A stretch of 64,000 nt of DNA from Pseudomonadota bacterium (GTDB lineage Bacteria > Pseudomonadota > Alphaproteobacteria > Acetobacterales > Acetobacteraceae), in contig JAKBAD010000008.1 in NCBI GenBank assembly GCA_021809435.1, forward strand, positions 1 through 64,000, given 5' to 3'. The notes beneath the pieces are model-generated. The model saw nothing but the letters and a program-made list of their open reading frames with translations, ran no database searches and was not told the origin of the DNA. How positions within the stretch are numbered: the first letter of the stretch is position 1; every line of letters begins with the position of its first letter. The translations under genes were made by a program, and so were the position numbers. Positions 25,824 through 33,160 of this stretch are shown here, one piece after another.

Positions 25824-27703
25824 GCAAAAAATCACAAGGCGCGAACGCCGTTCGCGCCGCTATCGAATCCGCCGAAACCGTGCCACCGCCCAGCCTGGTG
25901 CCCGATGAGGTGCGGCGGCGGGTGGTGATGCTCGAGAACGGCCTGCACCGCCGCACGGATGGCGGATTGCAATGGGTTGCCGCGCCGTTCCAGGTGGCGG
26001 CCGAAACTCTGGATGAGGCCGGGAATTTTGGCCTGTTGGTGACCTGGCGCGACCGCGAAGGCCAGCAGCGCGAAGAGGTTTTTGGCCGTGAGCTGTTTGC
26101 GGGCGAGGCGGGCGAGCTGCGCGCCAGGCTGGCGGCGGGCGGGCTAACGATTCTGCCCGATCAGCAGTCGCGGCAAGCTTTCGGGGTTTATTTGAACGTG
26201 ATCGAGGTTTCGGGCCGGGCGCGGGTGGTGAGCCGGTGTGGTTGGCACCATGTGGGCGCCGGGCGCGTGTTTGTGCTGCCGGCGCAGGTTATCGGCGGCG
26301 CCGGGCATCGTGTGCTTTTGGCCTCGGGGGCGCGCGCTCAGGCGCCGTTTGCGGCCTCGGGTACGCTCGATGAATGGCGGCGCGGGGTTGCGGCGCTGGT
26401 GGCCGGAAATTCCCGGCTGGTGTTCGCGGTGGCCTGCGCGTTCGCGGGCGCGCTGCTGGAATTGTCGGGCGATGATGGCGGCGGGTTCAACCTGAAAGGC
26501 CCCAGCCGGGCGGGCAAAACTACAGCCCTGCGCGCGGCGGCGAGCGTTTGGGGTGGCGGCCCTGGTTTTGGCGCGGGGGCGTTCATTCGCTCATGGCGCG
26601 CCACCGGCAACGCGCTTGAGGCGGTGGCGGCGGCACATTCTGACACGTTGCTTTGCCTTGATGAGATGGGGCAGGTGGAGGGCAAAGAGCTGGGCGAAAT
26701 TTCGTACATGCTCGCCAATGGTCAAGGCAAAAGCCGTGCGGATCGCGGCGGCGCGGCCAGGGTTCAAAGCCGGTTTCGGGTGCTGTTTCTCTCCACGGGC
26801 GAGGTTGGCCTCGCCGACAAAAGCGCCGAGGGGCGCAAGGCCGTGAAGGCAGGCCAGGAGGTTCGGTTTGTGGATGTTGCCGCCGAGGCCGGCGCGGGCC
26901 TGGGGATTTTCGAGCAGTTGCACGATGAACCAGGGCCGGCCGCGCTGGCTGAATTGCTGAAAACCGGCACGCGGCGATTCTATGGCACGGCCGGCCCCGA
27001 ATTTGTGCGCGTGATTGTCGGCCGACTGGCGGCGCCGGATTTTCAGGATCGCTTGGCCGCGAAAATTGATGACGTGGTGACCGGGTGGCTGGCGCGCCAC
27101 CCGGATGCAACGGGGCAGGTTCGGAGCGTGGCGCGGCGGTTTGCGTTGGTGGCCGTGGCCGGCGAGCTGGCGACCGAGGGCGGCGTGACGGGGTGGGCGG
27201 CCGGCGAGGCCGAGGAAGCCGCCGGGCGGATGTTTCGCGCATGGCTGGCGGCGCGCGGCTCGACCGGCGCGCGTGAGGACATGCAGGCGGTTGACCAGTT
27301 GCGCGCGTTCATGGGGGCGCATGGCGTTTCGCGGTTTGAGCGGTGGGATAGGGACAAGCGCCCCAACGCCGAGGGTGAGGTGGTGGCCGAGGCCGCGCCG
27401 GTTGAGCGCGTTTCGGTGCAGCACCGGGCTGGGTGGCGGCGCTGGATCGAAGAAGATGATGGGCGCGGGTATTGGCGATATTACGTGACGCGGGAGGCCA
27501 TGGGCGAGGCGCTGGCTGGGCTCGATTTTCGCGCGGCGGTGAAGGTGCTGGCCGAGGCTGGGCACATCACCCGAGATAAGGACGGAAAATCGACCGTGCT
27601 GCGGCGCCCGCCGGGGGTTGAGAAGAATATGCGCCTGTTCGAGGTGCGCTCCACCATCATGGGCGCTGGTGTGGATGATTTGGATGATGAACCGGGCGCA
27701 TAG
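25820..27703 (+). CDS. DUF927 replicative ATPase/helicase
   Basis: This 627-residue protein carries a DUF927 ATPase core, with Walker A GPSRAGKTT at residues 227-235 and Walker B LLCLDEMG around 277-284, then a sensor region (FRVLFLSTGEVGLADKSAEG). DUF927 proteins are found with Toprim primases in phages, plasmids and islands and are believed to unwind DNA at the replication start. The C-terminal 150 residues (RRWIEEDDGRGYWRYYVTRE) may be a winged-helix DNA-binding part. A 21-bp palindrome lies within its first codons. It ends the replication operon; 140 bp separate it from the resolvase gene. Confidence 0.86.
   Translation: MSKKSQGANAVRAAIESAETVPPPSLVPDEVRRRVVMLENGLHRRTDGGLQWVAAPFQVAAETLDEAGNFGLLVTWRDREGQQREEVFGRELFAGEAGELRARLAAGGLTILPDQQSRQAFGVYLNVIEVSGRARVVSRCGWHHVGAGRVFVLPAQVIGGAGHRVLLASGARAQAPFAASGTLDEWRRGVAALVAGNSRLVFAVACAFAGALLELSGDDGGGFNLKGPSRAGKTTALRAAASVWGGGPGFGAGAFIRSWRATGNALEAVAAAHSDTLLCLDEMGQVEGKELGEISYMLANGQGKSRADRGGAARVQSRFRVLFLSTGEVGLADKSAEGRKAVKAGQEVRFVDVAAEAGAGLGIFEQLHDEPGPAALAELLKTGTRRFYGTAGPEFVRVIVGRLAAPDFQDRLAAKIDDVVTGWLARHPDATGQVRSVARRFALVAVAGELATEGGVTGWAAGEAEEAAGRMFRAWLAARGSTGAREDMQAVDQLRAFMGAHGVSRFERWDRDKRPNAEGEVVAEAAPVERVSVQHRAGWRRWIEEDDGRGYWRYYVTREAMGEALAGLDFRAAVKVLAEAGHITRDKDGKSTVLRRPPGVEKNMRLFEVRSTIMGAGVDDLDDEPGA
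25838..25858. promoter_or_regulatory. Perfect 21-bp palindrome at start of helicase gene
   Basis: Arms GGCGCGAACG/CGTTCGCGCC flank a single C. The inner 15 bases are identical to those of the palindrome at 17253-17267. It covers codons 7-13 of the helicase gene. It may be an operator or part of an origin. Confidence 0.55.
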
Positions 27704-27830
27704 TGTCTCAATAGGGCAAAGCCTTATGAGTCATCCGGATTTTACGCAAAACCCGCCCCGCCGGGCGTCTCAAAATAGTCTCAATAGAATGTTGACGCCA
27801 TTCCACGAAAGGTCTAGTGTCTAACGAGAC
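27704..27830. promoter_or_regulatory. Putative resolvase binding/res region
   Basis: The space before the serine recombinase contains GTCTCAATAG at about 27703 and again near 27776, and TGTCTAACGAGACA, a dyad with 5-bp arms, just before the ribosome site. Repeated and inverted TCTC/GAGA blocks ahead of a resolvase gene suggest a crossover or autoregulatory site. Confidence 0.45.
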
Positions 27831-27844
27831 AAGGAGACGATGAC

Positions 27845-28441
27845 ATGAGCATCACCGGCATTCGCATTGGCTACGCCCGCACCTCCACGGTTGACCAGGT
27901 GGCGGGGCTCGAAGCCCAAGAGCGTGACCTGATGGCCGCCGGGTGCAAGAAGGTTTTCGCCGAGCAGGTGAGCGCCACCGCCGAGGTGCGGCCCAAGCTG
28001 AAAGCCGCGCTCGACTATATCCGCGAAGGCGATGTTTTGGTTGTGACCAAGCCTGACCGGCTGGCCCGCTCGATGGCGGACCTTTTGGCTATCAATGAGC
28101 AGATCAAGGCCAAGGGGGCCACGTTGCTGGTTCAGTCTATCAGCCCCGAGCCGCTTGATGCCCGCAACCCCACCGGCACGCTCATGTTGCATGTGCTGGG
28201 CGCGGTGGCGGCATTCGAGAGAGACCTCATGAAAGAGCGCCAGCGCGAGGGGATCGCTAAGGCCCGGTCAGAGGGGCGTTATAAAGGCCGCGCGCCCACG
28301 GTGCAGCGCCGGGCTGATGAGATATTGGCGCTCAAGGCCCAAGGCATGGGCGCCGCCGAGATCGCCCGCGCGCTGGGCGTGGGCCGGGCCAGCGTTTACA
28401 GGGTTCTTGAAACCATTGGCGCCGAGCCCGCCGAGGCTTGA
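27845..28441 (+). CDS. Serine recombinase (resolvase/invertase)
   Basis: A 198-residue small serine recombinase. The catalytic serine is S14 in IGYARTST; further hallmarks are DVLVVTKPDRLARSMADLL and GAVAAFERDLMKERQREG. A C-terminal helix-turn-helix (MGAAEIARALGVGRASVYRVL) completes the fold. Such enzymes resolve dimers or invert DNA. The start has an AAGGAG site at the right distance. In this element it may resolve multimers made during replication. There is no partner transposase, so it is not from a Tn3 transposon remnant as far as can be seen. A terminator follows. Confidence 0.92.
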   Translation: MSITGIRIGYARTSTVDQVAGLEAQERDLMAAGCKKVFAEQVSATAEVRPKLKAALDYIREGDVLVVTKPDRLARSMADLLAINEQIKAKGATLLVQSISPEPLDARNPTGTLMLHVLGAVAAFERDLMKERQREGIAKARSEGRYKGRAPTVQRRADEILALKAQGMGAAEIARALGVGRASVYRVLETIGAEPAEA

Positions 28442-28481
28442 GCGCCCAGGCCGGGCGGGTTTTCTTGTCGCGCAATGCAAG

Positions 28482-28509
28482 CCGGGGCCTGTGTGCCCCG
28501 GTTTTTTTT
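28482..28509. terminator. Terminator between resolvase and doc
   Basis: CCGGGG/CCCCGG stem with an 8-base loop and eight Ts on the plus strand, serving the resolvase gene. Confidence 0.85.
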
Positions 28510-28541
28510 GTGTGCGGCGCGGGCCGCCGCGCGCCGGGGGG

Positions 28542-28931
28542 TTATGTCTCCACGGTTCTGGCGCGAAACCATGCCGCCAGCTCATCCTCGGCGAGCGTGC
28601 CGGCCGCCAAGCTTTCCATTGCCCGCACGGCCTCGGCCTTCTCGAAGCTCACGCTGTGCCCGTTATCGGCCAGGAACAGACGGGCGATGATCCAGGCGGT
28701 TCGCTTGTTGCCATCCACAAAGCCATGATTGCGGGCCAAGCCGAACGCATAGGCGGCGGCCAGGGCTTGGGCGTCGGGCGAACCATAGGCAGCGAGGTTG
28801 CGCGGGCGCGCGAGGGCCGATTCTATCGCGTTCTGGTCCCTTATGCCCTCTGGCCCGCCATGTTCGGACAATTGCCGGTCATGGATGGCATAGACCAGCG
28901 CCGGGGAGATCCAGCGCCAAGGCGCGGTCAC
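28542..28931 (-). CDS. doc: Doc (death-on-curing) family toxin
   Basis: The 129-residue product is a Fic-fold Doc toxin, with the motif HGFVDGNKRTA (H69 to R77) that binds nucleotide and metal. Doc of phage P1 phosphorylates EF-Tu and stops translation. Flanking segments IRDQNAIESALARPRNLAAY and AAAYAFGLARNHGF are also characteristic. Its ATG overlaps the stop of the upstream AbrB-type gene, so the pair is one operon. On an integrated element it would penalise loss of the element. Confidence 0.92.
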   Translation of the reverse strand: MTAPWRWISPALVYAIHDRQLSEHGGPEGIRDQNAIESALARPRNLAAYGSPDAQALAAAYAFGLARNHGFVDGNKRTAWIIARLFLADNGHSVSFEKAEAVRAMESLAAGTLAEDELAAWFRARTVET

Positions 28932-29155
28932 TTGGCCAGCGCCCGCAATATATCGCGGTCATCATGCATGATCTGTTCGGCCAGCTTCATCTGGCGCTCA
29001 AACTCTGGATCGTAAGGCGTGACCCGGAAGCCGCCGTCTGGCGTTTCGGTTAGGTAAAGCGTGTCGCCTTTCTGCACCTTGAGCTTGGCCATGACCTCTT
29101 TGGACAGGATGACGCCAGAGGATGCGCCAACCGTGGTGATCTTCATCGTCAACAT
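28928..29155 (-). CDS. AbrB/MazE-type antitoxin for Doc
   Basis: A 75-residue protein with a swapped-hairpin AbrB fold at the N-terminus (ITTVGASSGVILSKEVMAKL, VQKGDTLYLTETPDGGFRV) and a C-terminal tail (FERQMKLAEQIMHDDRDI) that would wrap the toxin. I start at ATG 29155 because a GAGG site lies eight bases upstream; an internal ATG at 29146 is an alternative. It is first in the operon and probably represses it at the adjoining CTATATAA palindrome. The classic P1 partner of Doc is Phd; pairing with AbrB-fold antitoxins is known in chromosomal Doc systems. Confidence 0.85.
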   Translation of the reverse strand: MLTMKITTVGASSGVILSKEVMAKLKVQKGDTLYLTETPDGGFRVTPYDPEFERQMKLAEQIMHDDRDILRALAK

Positions 29156-29169
29156 GAAAAGCGCCTCGA

Positions 29170-29191
29170 CTATATAAGGTTCATTATATAG
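29170..29191. promoter_or_regulatory. Operator/promoter dyad of the Doc operon
   Basis: Perfect inverted repeat CTATATAA-6-TTATATAG, centred 25 bp before the antitoxin start, resembling an overlapping -10 box and operator. GGCGCC/GGCGC sequences extend the symmetry. Typical of autoregulated toxin-antitoxin operons. Confidence 0.65.
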
Positions 29192-29224
29192 GCGCCTTGC
29201 CTTGGCCTGTTCAAGGCCGGTTTT

Positions 29225-29336
29225 TGGCACACCTTTTTGGGTTGTGTGCCGGGTGTGCCGCCGATGTGTGCCACAAAAATCTGTTTAATATCATAGTGTT
29301 AAATGGATTTGGCACACATGCACACCTGGCACACCA
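29225..29336 (+). repeat. GTGTGCCA iterons, right cluster
   Basis: TGGCACACC at 29225-29233, GTGTGCC-type copies at 29242-29250, 29251-29259 and 29265-29273, then TGGCACACA, TGCACACC and TGGCACACC between 29310 and 29336. The last three mirror 15785-15815. The 277 bases from here to the AGTCCGG pair show no gene or signal I can support. Confidence 0.7.
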
Positions 29337-29613
29337 TTTTTTGAGCATAAAGGGTGAGACGGACACATGAGACCAGAGCCTGAACGGGGTGCGGCGGATG
29401 ATCGCCGGGCAACCGGATGCCCGGTAGCAGGGCGGTGCGGCGGGTGCCGGCACTGGCGGGTTGATCGTGGGGATGCATTTTGACCGGGCAAGGGGGTGGG
29501 GGGTTTAAGTTCCTGGCCGGTTCGCTCGGCCAACCGCGTTTCAAGCCAACGCACGCCTCCGCAGAATTGGCGAAAATCTTTTTTTTTCGTCTGGTTGATG
29601 GGGTTGGCCAAAC

Positions 29614-29631
29614 AGTCCGGAGAGAGTCCGG
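29614..29631 (+). repeat. AGTCCGG direct pair, right end
   Basis: Same two-copy arrangement and orientation as 15583-15600; it ends 36 bp before the right attachment site. Confidence 0.55.
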
Positions 29632-29667
29632 AAGATGTTCAGCCTGATGCCCGATTTTGAAAGTTTG

Positions 29668-29744
<77 letters not shown>

Positions 29745-29793
29745 GGAACCAGTGTGTGGGAGCCTATATCCAAGCTCCCGCTTTGCCGCAAGC

Positions 29794-30675
29794 CTATTGC
29801 CCAGAATCTCGCCGCGCCAGTGTGCTGATGGCCGACCAGTCCAGCTCCGCCGCGCCCGGCTGGGCGAGTAGGGCCAGAAACCGGTCGCGCAGCAAGCTGG
29901 CGAGCGGCAGGGGCACGTTCAGGCTTTCGGCGGCGGCCAGCACCAGGCGCACGTCTTTTTGGCCCAGCGGCGCGGCAAATCCGGCGGGGCTGAATTTCTG
30001 TTCCGCGATCAGCCCGCCATAGGTTTTATAAACCGGCGCCGAGAACAGGGTGGAGGTCAGCAGCTCGATATAGGCCTCAGGCTCGATACCGCCTTTGGCC
30101 ACCAGCGCCACCGCCTCGCCCAGCGACTCGATGACCGAGGCGATGAGGAAATTCCCCGAGAGCTTGACCAGATTGGCGCTGGCCGGCTTGTCGGAGAGCA
30201 AGAACGTGCGCTGGCCAATGGCCGCGAACACCGGCTGCACGCGGGCCAGGGCCTCGGGCGCGCCGGCGGCGGCCACAAACAGCTTGGCGGCGGCGGCGGC
30301 ATCGGGGCGGCCGAACACGGGGGCCGAGACAAAGCTCTGCCCCGCCGAGCCGTGCGCCTCGGTCAGTTTCTCGGCCATGGCCACCGAGATGGTGCTGGCC
30401 GAAACATGCACAGCCCCCGCCGGCAGCGCCGAGAGAAAGCCCGAAGGCCCAAACACCACGGCTTCGAGCGCCTTGTCGTCGGCCACCATGGTCACCACGG
30501 CCTCGGCGCCGCGCGCGGCTTCGGCCGGGGTGTGGGCCAGGCGCGCCCCTTGCGCCACCAGCGGGGCCGCCTTGTCGGCCGAGCGGTTATAAACGCTCAC
30601 CTCATGCCCGGCCTTCAGCACATTCCCCGCCATGCCCCGGCCCATCTGGCCCAGCCCGATAAATCCCAGTTTCAT
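29794..30675 (-). CDS. NAD(P)-dependent beta-hydroxyacid dehydrogenase
   Basis: This 293-residue enzyme belongs to the 3-hydroxyisobutyrate dehydrogenase family. The Rossmann motif GFIGLGQMGRGMAGNVLKAG opens the protein, the catalytic-lysine motif is LVKLSGNFLI near residue 170, and FSPAGFAAPLGQKDVRL lies in the C-terminal helical domain. Substrates in the family include hydroxyisobutyrate, tartronate semialdehyde, glyoxylate and succinic semialdehyde. Its form resembles the glyoxylate/succinic semialdehyde reductase branch, but the substrate is not certain. It sits 15 bp behind hrcA on the same strand. Confidence 0.88.
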   Translation of the reverse strand: MKLGFIGLGQMGRGMAGNVLKAGHEVSVYNRSADKAAPLVAQGARLAHTPAEAARGAEAVVTMVADDKALEAVVFGPSGFLSALPAGAVHVSASTISVAMAEKLTEAHGSAGQSFVSAPVFGRPDAAAAAKLFVAAAGAPEALARVQPVFAAIGQRTFLLSDKPASANLVKLSGNFLIASVIESLGEAVALVAKGGIEPEAYIELLTSTLFSAPVYKTYGGLIAEQKFSPAGFAAPLGQKDVRLVLAAAESLNVPLPLASLLRDRFLALLAQPGAAELDWSAISTLARRDSGQ

Positions 30676-30689
30676 CTTCGCGTCCCTGT

Positions 30690-31757
30690 CTATCCCAGTA
30701 ATCGCCCAATTACCCGTGCCGTATAATCTACCACGGGAATGATGCGTCCATAGTTAATGCGCGTCGGGCCAATTACCCCAATCGCGCCAACAATCCTGTC
30801 CTGCGCGTTGCGTGCTGGCGCCACCACCATGCTCACCCCCGCCGAGCCAAACAACCCCGACTCCGCGCCAATGAAGATTCGCACGCCATCGGAAGTCTCA
30901 GCCAGCTCCAGCAGCTTCAGCATGGTCTCCTCCGCCTCCAGCCGCTCAAACAGCGCCTGAATGGCCGAGAGTTTCTCCAGCCCGTCCACATCTTCCAGCA
31001 GCCGCCCCTGGCCGCGCAAAATCAGCGAGCCGCCGCGCCCCTCATAGCCCCAATCGGCCAGCCCCGCGGCCACCACGGCACTGGTCAGCTCATCCAGCTC
31101 CAGCCGGTTGGCGTCCAGCTCGCGGGCCACTTCGTGGCGTATTTCGGCAATCGAGCGTCCGGTAAGCCGGGCGTTCAAAAAATTACTCGCCTCCTGCAGC
31201 GCCGAGGGCGGCAGGCCGGGCGGGGTCTCGATGATTCGGTTCTCCACCTGCCCATCGGCCGAAACCAACACCACCAGCGCCCGCCCCGGCGAGAGCGGCA
31301 CGAATTCGATATGGCGCACCGGCCCGTCGCTCTTGGGCGCCAGCACCAGCCCGGCGGCGGCCGAGAGGCCCGAGAGCATGGCCGAGGCCTGCGCCAGCGT
31401 CTCCTGCAGCGAGCGCCCGGCATGAGCGAGCGCATGGTTGATGGTGGCGCGCTCATCGTCCGAGAGTTCGCCAAATTGCAGCAGCCCGTCCACAAACAGC
31501 CGCAAGCCCCGCTCGGTCGGCAGCCGCCCGGCCGAGGTGTGGGGCGCGAACAGCAGCCCGGCATCGGTCAGGTCGGCCATCACATTCCTGATGGTGGCGG
31601 GCGAGAGGCGCTGGGGCAGCAATTTCGAGAGCGTGCGCGAGCCGACCGGCTCGCCGGTTTCCACATATTGTTCCACAATCTCGCGCAGCACCGCGGCCGA
31701 GCGCACATCGAGCCCGGGCGGCAAACGGGGCAGGGGGGATTTGGCTCTATGGTCCAT
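30690..31757 (-). CDS. hrcA: Heat-inducible transcription repressor HrcA
   Basis: The 355-residue product is HrcA, which represses groE/dnaK-type operons at CIRCE sites. Visible parts are the N-terminal winged helix (RSAAVLREIVEQYVETGEPV, LSPATIRNVMADLTDAGLL, PHTSAGRLPTERGLRLFVDG), a GAF-like middle and the C-terminal LFGSAGVSMVVAPARN and GAIGVIGPTRINYGRIIPVV. The start at 31757 matches the family N-terminus; a longer open frame upstream runs into the divergent rph gene. No CIRCE repeat is present in the 51-bp gap to rph, so it does not appear autoregulated here. In many alphaproteobacteria grpE follows; here a dehydrogenase gene does. Confidence 0.93.
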   Translation of the reverse strand: MDHRAKSPLPRLPPGLDVRSAAVLREIVEQYVETGEPVGSRTLSKLLPQRLSPATIRNVMADLTDAGLLFAPHTSAGRLPTERGLRLFVDGLLQFGELSDDERATINHALAHAGRSLQETLAQASAMLSGLSAAAGLVLAPKSDGPVRHIEFVPLSPGRALVVLVSADGQVENRIIETPPGLPPSALQEASNFLNARLTGRSIAEIRHEVARELDANRLELDELTSAVVAAGLADWGYEGRGGSLILRGQGRLLEDVDGLEKLSAIQALFERLEAEETMLKLLELAETSDGVRIFIGAESGLFGSAGVSMVVAPARNAQDRIVGAIGVIGPTRINYGRIIPVVDYTARVIGRLLG

Positions 31758-31808
31758 TTGGCGTGTTGCCTGTATTAGCTCGGGCGGTCTGAATTCAGGA
31801 GTAAGAGA

Positions 31809-32522
31809 ATGCGCCCCTCTGGCAGAAATTTCAATGAATTGCGGAAAATCTCGATCGAGACCGGGTTTTCCCACCATGCCGAAGGCTCGGCGCTGATTCG
31901 CATGGGCGGCACCGAGGTGCTGTGCACCGCGTCCGTCGAGGGCAAGGTGCCGGGCTTCATGCGCGGCCAGGGCGAGGGCTGGGTCACCGCCGAATACGGC
32001 ATGCTGCCCCGCGCCACCCACACGCGCGGCGACCGCGAAGCCGCGCGCGGCAAGCAGTCCGGCCGCACCCAGGAAATCCAGCGCCTGATCGGCCGTTCGC
32101 TGCGCGCGGTGGTTGACCGCAAGGCCATGGGCGAGATCAGCATCACCCTCGACTGCGACGTGCTCAACGCCGATGGCGGCACGCGCTGCGCCTCCATCAC
32201 CGGCGCTTACGTGGCCCTGGCCCTGGCGCTGCGCAAGCTGCAAGCCAACAACGTCATCAAATCCTTCCCGCTCATCGGCCAGGTGGCGGCGGTCTCGTGC
32301 GGCATCTTCCAGGGCCAGCCGGTGCTCGACCTTGACTATGCCGAGGACTCATCGGCCGACGCCGACGCCAATTTCATCCTCACCCAGGGCGGCGGCATCG
32401 TGGAAATCCAGGCCACCGCCGAAAAATCCACCTTCGACGACGCCGCCTTCGCCGCCCTCCTGGCGCTGGCCCGCAAAGGCACCAACGAGCTGTTCGCGGC
32501 CCAAAAGGCGGCTTTGGGGTGA
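31809..32522 (+). CDS. rph: Ribonuclease PH
   Basis: RNase PH (237 residues) trims tRNA 3' ends by phosphorolysis. Family marks are [20 protein letters not shown] at the N-terminus, [40 protein letters not shown] and [18 protein letters not shown] with the metal-binding aspartates. It diverges from hrcA, the standard alphaproteobacterial arrangement. The usual next gene, rdgB, is missing; instead there are repeats and an IS remnant, which points to a rearrangement at about 32.5 kb. The start has a CAGGAG site. Confidence 0.95.
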   Translation: MRPSGRNFNELRKISIETGFSHHAEGSALIRMGGTEVLCTASVEGKVPGFMRGQGEGWVTAEYGMLPRATHTRGDREAARGKQSGRTQEIQRLIGRSLRAVVDRKAMGEISITLDCDVLNADGGTRCASITGAYVALALALRKLQANNVIKSFPLIGQVAAVSCGIFQGQPVLDLDYAEDSSADADANFILTQGGGIVEIQATAEKSTFDDAAFAALLALARKGTNELFAAQKAALG

Positions 32523-32635
32523 AAATTTTGTCTAACGGGGGGGAGCGTACCCGCTCCCTTTCGAAATTTTGGCGAACGGGAGGGGCGTACAATCGACCAG
32601 ATGAAGCTGCAAAAGCTTTTATTTTACGCTCAAGC

Positions 32636-32743
32636 CTAGAGCGACATCCAATCAAATGGAATCATTTGATTGGATAAAGTTGCTCGCCCAAACAAAGAGT
32701 TAGAGCAGTTTCCATGAGCCTACGTGAATGGAAAATGCTCTAG
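32636..32743. repeat. TAGAGC...GCTCTAG palindromic intergenic element, copy A
   Basis: A 108-bp element beginning CTAGAGCGACATCC and ending AATGCTCTAG, with an internal hairpin TCCAATCAAATG/CATTTGATTGGA. About nine-tenths of its positions match the inverted copy at 39033-39140. Its right end joins the IS remnant exactly. Confidence 0.85.
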
Positions 32744-33078
32744 TCTGAGCGGCGGGCAAGCCCATGACTTGGCAGGGGCCGATGACCTGCTGCCCGGCAT
32801 GCAGGCCGATTTACTGATCGCCGATACAGCATACGATGCCGATGAACGGATTGTCTCCATGCTGGCAGACAGGGATAAAGCCGTCGTCATCCCGCCCAAA
32901 GCAAACCAAAAAAATCAAGCGGGACTATGATCGCGACATCTACAAAGCACGCCACCTGATCGAGAATTGCTTCGCCAAACTCAAGCAGTTCCGTGCCATC
33001 GCAACGCGTTATGACAAAACGGCCAGGAACTTCCTGGCCGGTATACACCTCGCAGCAGCCGCAATCTGGCTCAAATGA
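32744..33078 (+). pseudogene. IS5-family (IS427-type) transposase remnant
   Basis: Only the last ~110 codons of a transposase remain. The first part reads LSGGQAHDLAGADDLLPGMQ ... IADTAYDADERIVSMLADRD ... VIPPKAN. After a one-base insertion at a run of As near 32910 the frame continues as RDYDRDIYKARHLIENCFAK and FLAGIHLAAAAIWLK to the stop. These are the conserved C-terminal DDE blocks, with the final glutamate in ARHLIEN. The 5' two-thirds is missing. The shift needed is +1, not the -1 used for programmed frameshifting in this group, so this is decay. Confidence 0.88.
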
Positions 33079-33090
33079 CCACAGGCTATA

Positions 33091-33160
33091 ATATTTTGGC
33101 GAGCAATATCATTGGGTTAAATCGCAACTGACGATTCGATTCAACCCAATACGGCTCTGA
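33091..33160. repeat. Palindromic intergenic element, partial copy D
   Basis: About 70 bp matching the second half of copy C: TTTTGGCGAGCAATATC followed by ATTGGGTTAAATCG/CGATTCAACCCAAT. It overlaps the end of the 33141 gene and supplies its stop codon. Confidence 0.7.

Noticed and set aside
31758-31808. CIRCE operator in the hrcA/rph gap
   Set aside because: No TTAGCACTC-N9-GAGTGCTAA-like inverted repeat is present.
32900-32935. Programmed -1 frameshift in the IS5-type transposase at the A run
   Set aside because: The frame change needed is +1 and the gene is truncated at its 5' end, so it is simple decay.
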